Shown in pieces: positions 1 to 7,614 of a stretch of 64,000 nt of DNA (within the stretch, counting starts at the first letter, position 1; every line of letters begins with the position of its first letter). The position numbers and the translations under genes are program-made. Source of the stretch: Bacteroidota bacterium (lineage in GTDB: Bacteria > Bacteroidota > Bacteroidia > B-17B0 > Aurantibacillaceae); contig JADJDM010000001.1 in NCBI GenBank assembly GCA_016702705.1, positions 62,001 through 126,000 on the forward strand. Reading direction: 5' to 3'. Under the pieces are notes generated by a model that was given only the letters and a program-made list of their open reading frames with translations, ran no database searches and was not told where the DNA came from.

Positions 1-1215
1 CAAAAGAAATACTGCTCCAATTTCTATGCATAAGGAATTCGACACTAAAATCCCACTCAAGATAGTAACGAAGCTTATAACATAAATATATAACTGAACT
101 TTAGTGGTCTTTTCTGAATAAAGATTTTTTGGTAAGGGTGTTTTTACTTTGCCACTAATTTCTTGATACTTTTTCAACCATACTATAAATGCTAAATTTT
201 TGAACGATTGCCCTAAAACAAGAAAAGTAATAAAACCAAATAACAAACTATAAACTATTGCTGTAGAAACTTGTTGCTCTAATTCCTTTTTTGAAATAAG
301 ATTAGTCTTTAAAATAACCCACAAAATAATTGGAATAAAAATTAAGAAAAATGAAATGAAAGAATATTTTAAATTAATGTCTAATTTTTTTCTAGCTCTT
401 GTTTTAAAAGCTTTTGCTATATAACTCAAGAAAAATAAAATTCCTAAAAACACAATTACAAAATAAACTACTACCCTATTCATTCCGTTATAGAATAACG
501 CGTCGATTATAAATCCTAATAAACCAAGATTAATTATGTAATATGAATAAGTTAAAACCTTAGTGTTTAATTTTCCAGACAATAGAAACATTGGAATTAA
601 TTTAGAAGCTACGCCAATTATTAAACAGAGGAACCATCCAACTAATCCAATATGTGCGTGGATTTTTAAATAGTATAAATGTTCTTTTGGCAGAAAGATA
701 AACTTAAAATTAAATGCCAATAATGCGCCAATAAATGCTGTTAGCCAAAACCAAAACATAGATGCTTGTATAAAATCAATCTCAATGTTTTCTTCCTTAG
801 AATCTTTTACTGTAAGCAAAATATTAACTAAAAAAAGAGTAATCCCTATAAATAAAAAGCAGGCCGCAATTTCAATTACATATCCGATATCAAATGTCCA
901 AAAGGAAATTGATAACATGACTGTTCCAATTAACATAAATAAATACACTATGAATGCTAAGAGTGGGCTATGTATTTTTTTATTAGTTAGAACAGGAATT
1001 AATTGGTACAAGGATCCCATAATGATAAGAGTTATCCAGCCTAAAGTTGATAGGTGCACTATCGCTAGAATTTTAGGATGAAAATAATGTCCTATAAAAG
1101 CTTCATTAGAAAAAATAAGCAGAATCGATACAATTAAGAAAAAAAGTGCCGATGAAATATAATGAGCGATTATTATTCCATAAATATAATTATCTCTTAA
1201 CGCTGTCTTTAACAT
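1..1215 (-). CDS. Heme-copper oxidase subunit I-like / NnrS-like membrane protein (3' end outside window)
   Basis: An uninterrupted frame of 405 codons runs from ATG at 1215 off the left edge, so the C-terminus is missing. The product is almost entirely hydrophobic, with about ten or more predicted membrane helices. Two histidine motifs, IVHLSTLGW near residue 50 and KIHAHIGLVGW near residue 190, resemble the heme-binding helices of cbb3-oxidase-like and NnrS-like proteins. I see no full copper or FeB ligand set in the visible part. The ATG overlaps the stop of the DUF1858/DUF2249 gene by one base (TAATG), so the two are probably translationally coupled. With Ric just upstream, a role in NO response is likely (inference). 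The exact family is uncertain. Confidence 0.7.
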   Translation of the reverse strand, partial: MLKTALRDNYIYGIIIAHYISSALFFLIVSILLIFSNEAFIGHYFHPKILAIVHLSTLGWITLIIMGSLYQLIPVLTNKKIHSPLLAFIVYLFMLIGTVMLSISFWTFDIGYVIEIAACFLFIGITLFLVNILLTVKDSKEENIEIDFIQASMFWFWLTAFIGALLAFNFKFIFLPKEHLYYLKIHAHIGLVGWFLCLIIGVASKLIPMFLLSGKLNTKVLTYSYYIINLGLLGFIIDALFYNGMNRVVVYFVIVFLGILFFLSYIAKAFKTRARKKLDINLKYSFISFFLIFIPIILWVILKTNLISKKELEQQVSTAIVYSLLFGFITFLVLGQSFKNLAFIVWLKKYQEISGKVKTPLPKNLYSEKTTKVQLYIYVISFVTILSGILVSNSLCIEIGAVFLL

Positions 1216-2024
1216 TATCTAAATATTAACAGCTTAACACAATTTTCAGAGGCCATTTGAATCCTCCACTGATAGCCTCTTTCTGCCAACTCAGGGAATA
1301 AAAATTTAGGAACCCTCTTATGATTTACTAATAAAACATAATCTTTAGGTAGCGAAGGCAGTTCATTCAAAATCATAGCCATTGGTAGTGGCATTTCTAA
1401 ATGACTTACGTCTAATTCTTTTATATTGGTGCCAAAAGATTTTAAAACTTTAGCTATCTCTTCTAAACTATTATTATCACTTAGTTCATTATTGTCAAAT
1501 GTAGTTGGGTTATCTTTTTTAAAATAGGTATGAACTAATTGTTTTTCAATTACAATAGTATTATGAATATACCCTTTTTTCGATAGAATCGAAATAAGAG
1601 GCGTGGGCTCAAATGTATTTATAATCTTTAAAACTGAATTAGACGAAAGCTTACCTAATGCATTCATAATTACATTGAATGGATCTTTCCCTTCTTTTAG
1701 CATTTCTCTAACATCTAAATCAACAACATTCTCCTCGTTTATTTCCTGAAAGTGTTGTGAAGAAGGCTCAATCGAATTCTTACTAGAATTATTTGTATTT
1801 TCTTTTATTATAAAACCAAGTGGAATTAATTTAGTATAAAATTCATCTACACTTGATCCGCCAATTTTAGCTGCTTGTTTAATACTAACCCTAGATGCTA
1901 AAACCTTTCTTAATACAGGTATTTTAAGTTTATTAAAATTATTTGATATAGATACAATAGCATCTATTGATTTAGGATTGAAACTTATTAAAGCTGATAT
2001 TTTGGTGTTTTCATTTATATACAT
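1215..2024 (-). CDS. DUF1858 and double DUF2249 domain protein
   Basis: 269 residues, no signal peptide or membrane segment. Residues about 5-75 match the DUF1858 pattern (helical, found near hybrid-cluster and NO genes). About 100-165 (LDVREMLKEGKDPF) and about 190-269 (ELDVSHLEMPLPM, ending in LLIFR) look like two DUF2249 modules, small TusA-like folds. Biochemical function is unknown. It lies between ric (48 bp upstream) and a heme-copper-like membrane protein that it overlaps by one base. DUF2249 proteins often accompany NO reductases and denitrification genes, so an NO-linked role is inferred from context. Domain calls are from motif recognition only. Confidence 0.75.
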   Translation of the reverse strand: MYINENTKISALISFNPKSIDAIVSISNNFNKLKIPVLRKVLASRVSIKQAAKIGGSSVDEFYTKLIPLGFIIKENTNNSSKNSIEPSSQHFQEINEENVVDLDVREMLKEGKDPFNVIMNALGKLSSNSVLKIINTFEPTPLISILSKKGYIHNTIVIEKQLVHTYFKKDNPTTFDNNELSDNNSLEEIAKVLKSFGTNIKELDVSHLEMPLPMAMILNELPSLPKDYVLLVNHKRVPKFLFPELAERGYQWRIQMASENCVKLLIFR

Positions 2025-2038
2025 ATGCCTTTAAATTA

Positions 2039-2063
2039 AAACAGACCCATTTAGGGTCTGTTT
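2039..2063 (-). terminator. Intergenic hairpin after ric
   Basis: Perfect 10-bp inverted repeat AAACAGACCC / GGGTCTGTTT around ATTTA, followed on the minus strand by a T-rich stretch. It sits between the ric stop and the next minus-strand start, so it may terminate ric transcripts partly, lowering expression of the two downstream genes. Confidence 0.55.
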
Positions 2064-2072
2064 GTTTAGTGA

Positions 2073-3017
2073 TTACAACTCACTCTCTAATAAAATACTT
2101 TTCGGGAAAAGAATATTATTTTCTAAATGAATATGTTGATGTAAGTCTTCTTCAAATTCTTTCAATTTCAAAAATGAAACTTTATATGTTGTGCAACTAT
2201 CTTCAGGAGGAGTATAATTATTTGATAACTCAACAATCTCCTTAAATATATCGCCAACAGCATCGTGCTCATGTTCCATCATCTGTATCGGATTTTTAAT
2301 TGTTCCAAAGCTTGTATAAGGTGAATTTAAATTATTAGATTTTGCCGCAACAAGTTCTTTTATGAATGGAAATAAAATTTTTTCCTCTTTTAACATATGT
2401 TCATCTAACTCCTCCGCAGCAAGTTGAAATTTAGCTGCAATAGTTATTACTTCTGGATGAGCTGCTCCATGAACCTTTGCAACTTTACTTGTATATTCTT
2501 TTAATATCGGTATAGAATTTTTAACGTATTCATGATGCGTGTTCAAGATATAATCAACCAGGAAGTCCAAGCTCCACTCATTAAACCTTTCTGATGATGT
2601 GGAATTTGTCACCTCTAACTTTTTTAAATCTGCGTCAACAGCTAAAAAATCGATATTTTTATCAATACAAGCTTGAGCTACTGTTTTTTTTCCACCGCAG
2701 CAAAAATCGATATTATGCTTTTTGAAAATTTCTGCCTTTCTAAAATCCTTTGCAACTAATTCGCCAATCGAGGGTTCTGAACTCGAATCATTTCTTTTTA
2801 TCTTCACTAACCATTGCTCTGGTCCAGCTTCGATATAATCCCAGGTAAAAATATTACCCCTTTCTCCTAATAATTGATAGTACAGTGGTTTTGGATCATG
2901 ATCATTTAAAATAATAAAGGCTTCTCCCCCATTTAGACTATCAAATTTTTTGAAAATAGTTGGGTGTTTTAACTTTGGTTCGATGATTGTTACATCTATT
3001 GTTGCAATTGTTTCCAT
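2073..3017 (-). CDS. ric: Iron-sulfur cluster repair di-iron protein (Ric/ScdA/YtfE) with N-terminal DUF2249
   Basis: 314 residues. The N-terminal about 75 residues are a DUF2249-like module. Residues about 85-145 are the ScdA N-terminal domain with the NIDFCCGGKK motif. The rest is a hemerythrin-like four-helix domain with di-iron ligands visible in HHEY, DEHMLKEE, EHEHDAVG and HQHIHLEN. Ric proteins repair iron-sulfur clusters damaged by nitric oxide or oxidants in the cytoplasm. The fused DUF2249 makes it longer than E. coli YtfE (about 220 residues). A Crp/Fnr-type palindrome lies 57 bp upstream with a -7 element at activator spacing, so NO or anoxia induction is likely. Confident family call. 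Confidence 0.92.
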   Translation of the reverse strand: METIATIDVTIIEPKLKHPTIFKKFDSLNGGEAFIILNDHDPKPLYYQLLGERGNIFTWDYIEAGPEQWLVKIKRNDSSSEPSIGELVAKDFRKAEIFKKHNIDFCCGGKKTVAQACIDKNIDFLAVDADLKKLEVTNSTSSERFNEWSLDFLVDYILNTHHEYVKNSIPILKEYTSKVAKVHGAAHPEVITIAAKFQLAAEELDEHMLKEEKILFPFIKELVAAKSNNLNSPYTSFGTIKNPIQMMEHEHDAVGDIFKEIVELSNNYTPPEDSCTTYKVSFLKLKEFEEDLHQHIHLENNILFPKSILLESEL

Positions 3018-3043
3018 GCAGTAAATTTTTATTGTTATGATTG

Positions 3044-3087
3044 TAAAATTACAAGTGAAATAATCGTCAGTTGATGATTTGAATCAT
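3044..3087 (-). promoter_or_regulatory. ric promoter with Crp/Fnr-type operator
   Basis: ATGATTTGAATCAT at 3074-3087 is a near-perfect palindrome with Fnr-type half sites TGAT/ATCA. The -7-like element TAATTTTA lies at 3044-3051 on the minus strand, 29.5 bp from the palindrome centre. That puts the operator near -41.5, the class II activator position. The same geometry is seen at four other promoters in the window. Confidence 0.75.
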
Positions 3088-3099
3088 ACAAACTATTTG

Positions 3100-3708
3100 T
3101 TACTCCAAATTTATTTTATTTAACAAATCTGTAAATTCTGATTGAATAGATTGTGTTTTGTCCTGTGCGTACCATAAATGAATATTTTTTACTAATTCGT
3201 CATGCGCAATTTTAGGGTTATCTTTCTTTAACTCTAGTACTTTATCTTGAATAGTTTTAGGTCTTGGTCCCCAAACAAAATTAATTTTATCTGTTGATTC
3301 ATCTTTACATATTAATTTAGGAATAGAGCGAGAGCCATTAGTTAAAAAACAGTCTATCAAATCCAAGTGCTCGTCCCTGAAAACTAGCTCTAATTTAATG
3401 TTGCTATTTAATGCTGCAATTTTAGCAATTACAGGAATGCATTGTGCGCCATCCCCACACCATGATTCCGTAATAATCAACCAATGTTGTTTGGCAGTAA
3501 TTTTGCTTATTAATTCTTGTAAATCATTGTTAATAATACATTGTTTATCTATACGTTTAATTCGTTGTGCGTTAATTGATGTAGCAGCAATTCTTTCTTC
3601 TGATTGTTCTCCTGAAGTGTTGGATTCTTCAGCGAAATTTATAACCAATTTTTTATAATCTTCATACGAGTATGTATGATTTATACTTTTCAAAACTTTA
3701 GTGTCCAT
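3100..3708 (-). CDS. Thioredoxin-family protein
   Basis: 202 residues with no signal peptide, so probably cytoplasmic. The central part (about 85-170) resembles the Bacteroidota thioredoxin-like family: strand LIITESWCGDGAQC, the fold core around residue 120, then a cis-proline-like segment GSRSIPKLI. The usual CxxC is replaced by WCGDGAQC, so classic disulfide chemistry is doubtful. It lies upstream of ric on the same strand, but has its own Crp/Fnr-type operator 41 bp before its ATG, suggesting separate induction within one regulon. Substrate unknown. Confidence 0.8.
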   Translation of the reverse strand: MDTKVLKSINHTYSYEDYKKLVINFAEESNTSGEQSEERIAATSINAQRIKRIDKQCIINNDLQELISKITAKQHWLIITESWCGDGAQCIPVIAKIAALNSNIKLELVFRDEHLDLIDCFLTNGSRSIPKLICKDESTDKINFVWGPRPKTIQDKVLELKKDNPKIAHDELVKNIHLWYAQDKTQSIQSEFTDLLNKINLE

Positions 3709-3718
3709 GTTTTTTTTG

Positions 3719-3762
3719 CAAAGATTATGATATTATCTTGTTTATATAATGATCCTAATCAT
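3719..3762 (-). promoter_or_regulatory. Thioredoxin-gene promoter with Crp/Fnr-type operator
   Basis: ATGATCCTAATCAT at 3749-3762 is a TGAT-N4-ATCA palindrome. AATCTTTG at 3719-3726 (minus strand) is a near match to TAnnTTTG, again 29.5 bp from the palindrome centre. Confidence 0.7.
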
Positions 3763-3786
3763 GTAATGGATTTTCCTGAAATTGAC

Positions 3787-3819
3787 GAAGGCTACCTTTT
3801 TGGGGTAGCCTTCTTTTAA
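3787..3819 (+). terminator. Orphan plus-strand terminator-like hairpin
   Basis: Ten-bp perfect stem GAAGGCTACC / GGTAGCCTTC with a 7-nt loop, followed by TTTT on the plus strand. Genes on both sides are on the minus strand, and the minus orientation lacks a T tract. It may still end the fasciclin transcript, or belong to a short unannotated plus-strand RNA. Confidence 0.5.
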
Positions 3820-3942
3820 TCAAAAAACCGAAATCAATTTGAAAAAAGTATAAAGATTATTCGGAGTCAATTATCTTTTCAATGTACTAATATCGCTATA
3901 TAAATAGTATATGAAAGGTTTTTTGTTTTTGATTATTGTATC

Positions 3943-4509
3943 TTATTTAGGAAGTAAAACATCATTAATTACGTGAATAATGCCATTTGCTGTAGTTATG
4001 GAAGCAACTATCTCGGATCCGTTAACAAAATATTTTCCGTCTTTCATTGTTATTTTAACTTTACTACCATTTACCATTTCAAATTCTTGTCCATCTTGCA
4101 TGTAGTCAGTTTTTAATGCGCCAACATATGTATGATATTCTAATATATTTGTTAAGTCTTCCTTCTTCTCAGGTTTAAGTAAATCATCAACTGTTCCAGC
4201 TGCCAATTTATCAAAAGCAGCATTTGTAGGTGCGAATACAGTAAATGGTCCTGCATTACTTAATGCATCAACTAAACTTGCAGCTTTTACTGCTGTTACT
4301 AATGTAGTGTGATCTTTACTTCCAACAGCTACTTGAACAATATTAGGGTTCGAGGTAGCGTCTTGAACTGCTGATTGTCCAGCACCGTTAGCTTCTATTG
4401 AAGTCACTGCTTTTGTAGCACTTTCTTCTGTTTTTGTTTCAGATCCTGAATTACATGAGAATAATCCTATTGTTCCCGCAACTAGTAAATATTTTATTGT
4501 TGTTTTCAT
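3943..4509 (-). CDS. Fasciclin (FAS1) domain lipoprotein
   Basis: 188 residues. The N-terminus has a lipoprotein signal peptide ending GLFSCNSGS, so the mature protein is anchored by the cysteine near residue 19. Residues about 55-188 are one FAS1 domain, with the H1-like motif FTVFAPTNAAFDKL and the C-terminal H2-like segment NGIIHVINDVLLP. Such lipoproteins are extracytoplasmic, with adhesion or unknown roles. It is divergent from the NO reductase operon and carries the best-placed Crp/Fnr operator in the window, so it is probably induced with the NO response. Its role there is not known to me. Confidence 0.88.
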   Translation of the reverse strand: MKTTIKYLLVAGTIGLFSCNSGSETKTEESATKAVTSIEANGAGQSAVQDATSNPNIVQVAVGSKDHTTLVTAVKAASLVDALSNAGPFTVFAPTNAAFDKLAAGTVDDLLKPEKKEDLTNILEYHTYVGALKTDYMQDGQEFEMVNGSKVKITMKDGKYFVNGSEIVASITTANGIIHVINDVLLPK

Positions 4510-4523
4510 ACGTTAATTTTTGT

Positions 4524-4567
4524 CAAAAATATTAATTTATCTATTCGTTGTTTATGATTTAAATCAT
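4524..4567 (-). promoter_or_regulatory. Fasciclin-gene promoter with Crp/Fnr-type operator
   Basis: ATGATTTAAATCAT at 4554-4567 is a perfect 14-bp palindrome. TATTTTTG at 4524-4531 (minus strand) is a perfect TAnnTTTG -7 element 29.5 bp from its centre. The site lies between divergent genes, so it may also affect the NO reductase operon on the plus strand, where it would be near -77. Confidence 0.75.
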
Positions 4568-4589
4568 AATATCTGAATTATGTTTTAAA

Positions 4590-4632
4590 TCGGATAAAAT
4601 TGTCTTATATAAACGAAAAGTGAATATATTTG
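4590..4632 (+). promoter_or_regulatory. Promoter of the NO reductase operon with possible Rrf2 half site
   Basis: TATATTTG at 4625-4632 matches the -7 consensus, with TTG at 4600-4602 and a 22-bp spacer. TCGGATAAAA at 4590-4599 overlaps the upstream side of the -33 box. The same ten bases, reverse complemented, occur in the inverted repeat before the Rrf2 gene at 13897-13914. Confidence 0.5.
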
Positions 4633-4656
4633 CAGAAAAAATTTAATAATTATATT

Positions 4657-6462
4657 ATGAATCTTTCATCACCACACACATTTCACATACCTGTAATGGG
4701 ACTTGCATACACTATTGATACGCCTATAAAAGTTGCCAAATATGGAATTACATCAGTTGTATCAATTATCGAAGATTATTTAGTTGAGCAAATGAGGGAG
4801 GTTATTTGCCGAAATGAAAAAATCAAATATGTAAAAATCCAGTCAACTGAGCGAGACTTCAGAGCTAACAGAATAACGGCTTACTTAAATCTAATTCAAG
4901 ATATTGTTGATAAACAAATTGAAGAAATTCGGAGTGAAGATTTTGATACAGGAAAAACTATTGTACAATATTTTGATATGTTGTCGGATAACTCTCCATT
5001 AAAAGCTTTATACAACAAAATGCTTACTAGCAAATATCCTGAGAAAGAAAAATTACAAAAAGAGTTGCGCTCCTTAATTACAGCGGGAAAAATTGATGTT
5101 AACATTATGACTAAATTAGATAAAACTAATTATGACAACGAGGGTAACGAACTACCCCAGCAATTTTCCGACGCTTTAGCTGCTTTAAGAGGCTATGCTA
5201 ATAGTAAAATTAAATCTTCAATTGTTTTTTCTGCAGGATTAAATCCACGCCTATTTAGTTACTGCGAAACCTTTGAAGATTTCTATCCGAATTTAAAAGG
5301 TATTATAAATAAAAAAATAATTTTAAAAGTAAGTGATTACCGATCAGCATTAATACAAGGCAAATACCTAGCGAAAAAAGGATTATGGGTTTCCGAATTT
5401 CGAGTTGAATCAGGTATTAATTGCGGCGGACATGTTTTTATATCTAATGGAATACCACTAGGGCCAATTCTAGAAGATTTTAAAAACAAAAGAGATGAAT
5501 TACATCATGAGTTATTTGTGGAATGTGAAAATGCACTTAAGGCATCGAAAAGAAATCCATTTATAGATAAACCAGAATTAAAAATTACTGCACAAGGCGG
5601 CATAGGAACAAGTGAAGAAAACACTTTTTTAATTGATTATTACAATTTAGATTCAACTGGTTGGGGAAGCCCATTTTTATTAGTACCAGAAGCTACTAAT
5701 GTCGATGTTGAAACTCTTAATAAATTAAAGTCTGCCAAAAAAGATGATTATTATTTAAGCCATTCCTCACCTTTAGGAGTTCCATTTAGCAATTTTAGAA
5801 ATAGTAGTTCAGAAGAACAAAGAAAAATGAGGATTGCAAAAAAACGACCAGGAAGTCCTTGCTATAAAAAATTTCTGTCCATGAACAAAGAATTTACCGA
5901 TAAACCAATTTGTACTGCATCAAGAGAATATCAAAACTTAAAAATTAAGCAACTTAAAGTAGAAATTAAGGATGAAAAAGTATTAACGCGTGAAATAGAA
6001 AAAGTAATAGAGAAAGATTGTTTGTGTGAGGGCTTAGGCGCTTCTGCTTTACTTAAAAACGAAACTAAACTTTCACATAACTTAAGTGCTGTAACAATTT
6101 GCCCAGGACCTAATTTAGCTTACTTTTCAGATACCTTCTCATTGAAGCAAATGGTTGATCACATCTATGGGCGCTTAAACATTTTGAACAATTTGAATAG
6201 ACCGAATTTATTTGTAAACGAACTGCAATTATATTTTGATTATTTGAAAACAGAAATCGAAGATCAATACAATACCATCACAGAAAAAAAATTAGAATAT
6301 TTTAAAACCTTTAGAGCTAATCTAATAAATGGAATCGACTATTATGAACAACTCATTCCTAAAATAAAACAAAACAATAGCGATTTGAAAAATAATGTGA
6401 GACAACAACTTAATGATTTAAAGAATTCATTAAATCTTTTGCCACAACTAAAAACCAATTAG
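4657..6462 (+). CDS. Uncharacterised TIM-barrel-like protein, first gene of the NO reductase operon
   Basis: About 601 residues from ATG 4657; a TTG frame start at 4630 lies inside the -7 region and is unlikely. No signal peptide. The N-terminus IPVMGLAYTIDTPIKVAKYG resembles the first strand of nitronate monooxygenase / glutamate-synthase-type FMN barrels. GINCGGHVF (near residue 260) and TAQGGIGTSEE with GWGSPFLLVPEAT (320-350) look like flavin phosphate-binding segments. Later conserved-looking cysteines occur in SPCYKKF, PICTAS, CLCEGLG and TICPGPN. The C-terminus is coiled-coil-like. I do not recognise a characterised family. It precedes the desaturase by 32 bp and is probably cotranscribed with norCB. 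FMN binding is an inference. Confidence 0.6.
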   Translation: MNLSSPHTFHIPVMGLAYTIDTPIKVAKYGITSVVSIIEDYLVEQMREVICRNEKIKYVKIQSTERDFRANRITAYLNLIQDIVDKQIEEIRSEDFDTGKTIVQYFDMLSDNSPLKALYNKMLTSKYPEKEKLQKELRSLITAGKIDVNIMTKLDKTNYDNEGNELPQQFSDALAALRGYANSKIKSSIVFSAGLNPRLFSYCETFEDFYPNLKGIINKKIILKVSDYRSALIQGKYLAKKGLWVSEFRVESGINCGGHVFISNGIPLGPILEDFKNKRDELHHELFVECENALKASKRNPFIDKPELKITAQGGIGTSEENTFLIDYYNLDSTGWGSPFLLVPEATNVDVETLNKLKSAKKDDYYLSHSSPLGVPFSNFRNSSSEEQRKMRIAKKRPGSPCYKKFLSMNKEFTDKPICTASREYQNLKIKQLKVEIKDEKVLTREIEKVIEKDCLCEGLGASALLKNETKLSHNLSAVTICPGPNLAYFSDTFSLKQMVDHIYGRLNILNNLNRPNLFVNELQLYFDYLKTEIEDQYNTITEKKLEYFKTFRANLINGIDYYEQLIPKIKQNNSDLKNNVRQQLNDLKNSLNLLPQLKTN

Positions 6463-6494
6463 CTTACAAATATTCGCATTAAAATTATTATAAT

Positions 6495-7577
6495 ATGAAC
6501 CCTGAAAACATAAAATTTATTAGTAATGATCAACAAAGGCAGTTTGCGTATAACGTAAGGAAAAATGTAAATGCTTATTTCACGGAAAATAAAATTTCAC
6601 CAAAGGGTAATACAACATTAGTAGTTAAAACTATTATTATGTTGAGTTTATATATCGTGCCATTTGTAATTTTATTATTAATACCGATGAGTGCATGGGT
6701 TGGTTTATCTTTATCAGTCATAATGGGAATTGCTGTAGCTGGCATTGGAATGGGAATTATGCATGATGCTGTTCATGGATCGTATTCAAAAAAAAGATGG
6801 GTAAATAAATTATTTGGCGGCACTCTTTATTTACTTGGTAGCAATGTGTTTAATTGGGAGGTTCAGCATAACATTATGCATCATACACATACTAATGTTG
6901 GAGGCATTGATGAAGACATTGATACTAAAGGTCCAATTAGATTGTGTGAACACGCTCAGTTAAAACAAATTCATAAATTTCAATACATATACGCTTTCTT
7001 TTTTTATTCATTAATGACAATAGTGAAATTGTTTAAAGAGTTCCCTCAATTAGCAAGGTACAATAAATTGGGTATTACTAAAAAAAATGGAATTAACCCA
7101 ACAGTGGAATATATTAAAATGGTAATATATAAAATAGCTTATTTATTTGTAATAGTTGGATTGCCAATATTATTAACTGATTTTCTTTGGTGGCAAGTTA
7201 TTATTGGTTTTGTAGTTATGCATTTAATTACAGGCGCAATATTAAGTATTGTGTTTCAAATGGCGCATGTTGTGGAAGGTACAGTACAACCATTACCAAA
7301 TGAAAATGGTATTATAGAAACTGATTGGGCTGTCCATCAACTAAACACTACCTCAGATTTTGGAAGAGATAGTAATTTTTTAAATTGGTTTGTTGGCGGC
7401 CTAAATTTTCAAATAGAACACCATTTATTTCCAAACATCAGCCATGTACACTATCGAAAGTTATCTCCGATAGTAGAGAGAACCGCTATCCAGTTTGGAT
7501 TAGTATACAATTTGAAACCATCTTTCGCAAGCGCATTATTATCACACATTAAACGTTTAAAAGAACTAGGCAGATAA
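6495..7577 (+). CDS. Membrane fatty acid desaturase
   Basis: 360 residues with paired hydrophobic helices. All three histidine boxes of acyl-lipid/acyl-CoA desaturases are present: HDAVH at 90-94, HNIMHHTH at 125-132 and QIEHHLFP with His309-310. The QxxHH form is typical of front-end or linoleoyl-type desaturases. It should introduce a double bond into membrane acyl chains using oxygen and an electron donor. It sits 32 bp after the TIM-barrel gene and 37 bp before the tyrosine phenol-lyase-like gene. An oxygen-dependent enzyme in an NO reductase operon is unexpected. Substrate and position specificity cannot be read from sequence. Confidence 0.88.
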   Translation: MNPENIKFISNDQQRQFAYNVRKNVNAYFTENKISPKGNTTLVVKTIIMLSLYIVPFVILLLIPMSAWVGLSLSVIMGIAVAGIGMGIMHDAVHGSYSKKRWVNKLFGGTLYLLGSNVFNWEVQHNIMHHTHTNVGGIDEDIDTKGPIRLCEHAQLKQIHKFQYIYAFFFYSLMTIVKLFKEFPQLARYNKLGITKKNGINPTVEYIKMVIYKIAYLFVIVGLPILLTDFLWWQVIIGFVVMHLITGAILSIVFQMAHVVEGTVQPLPNENGIIETDWAVHQLNTTSDFGRDSNFLNWFVGGLNFQIEHHLFPNISHVHYRKLSPIVERTAIQFGLVYNLKPSFASALLSHIKRLKELGR

Positions 7578-7614
7578 ATTATTCAGTGAATAAATATTAT
7601 AAAAAAAAGGAATT

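Noticed and set aside
785..1081. 98-codon plus-strand frame at the left edge
   Set aside because: It is antisense to an uninterrupted 405-codon membrane protein frame with family-like motifs.
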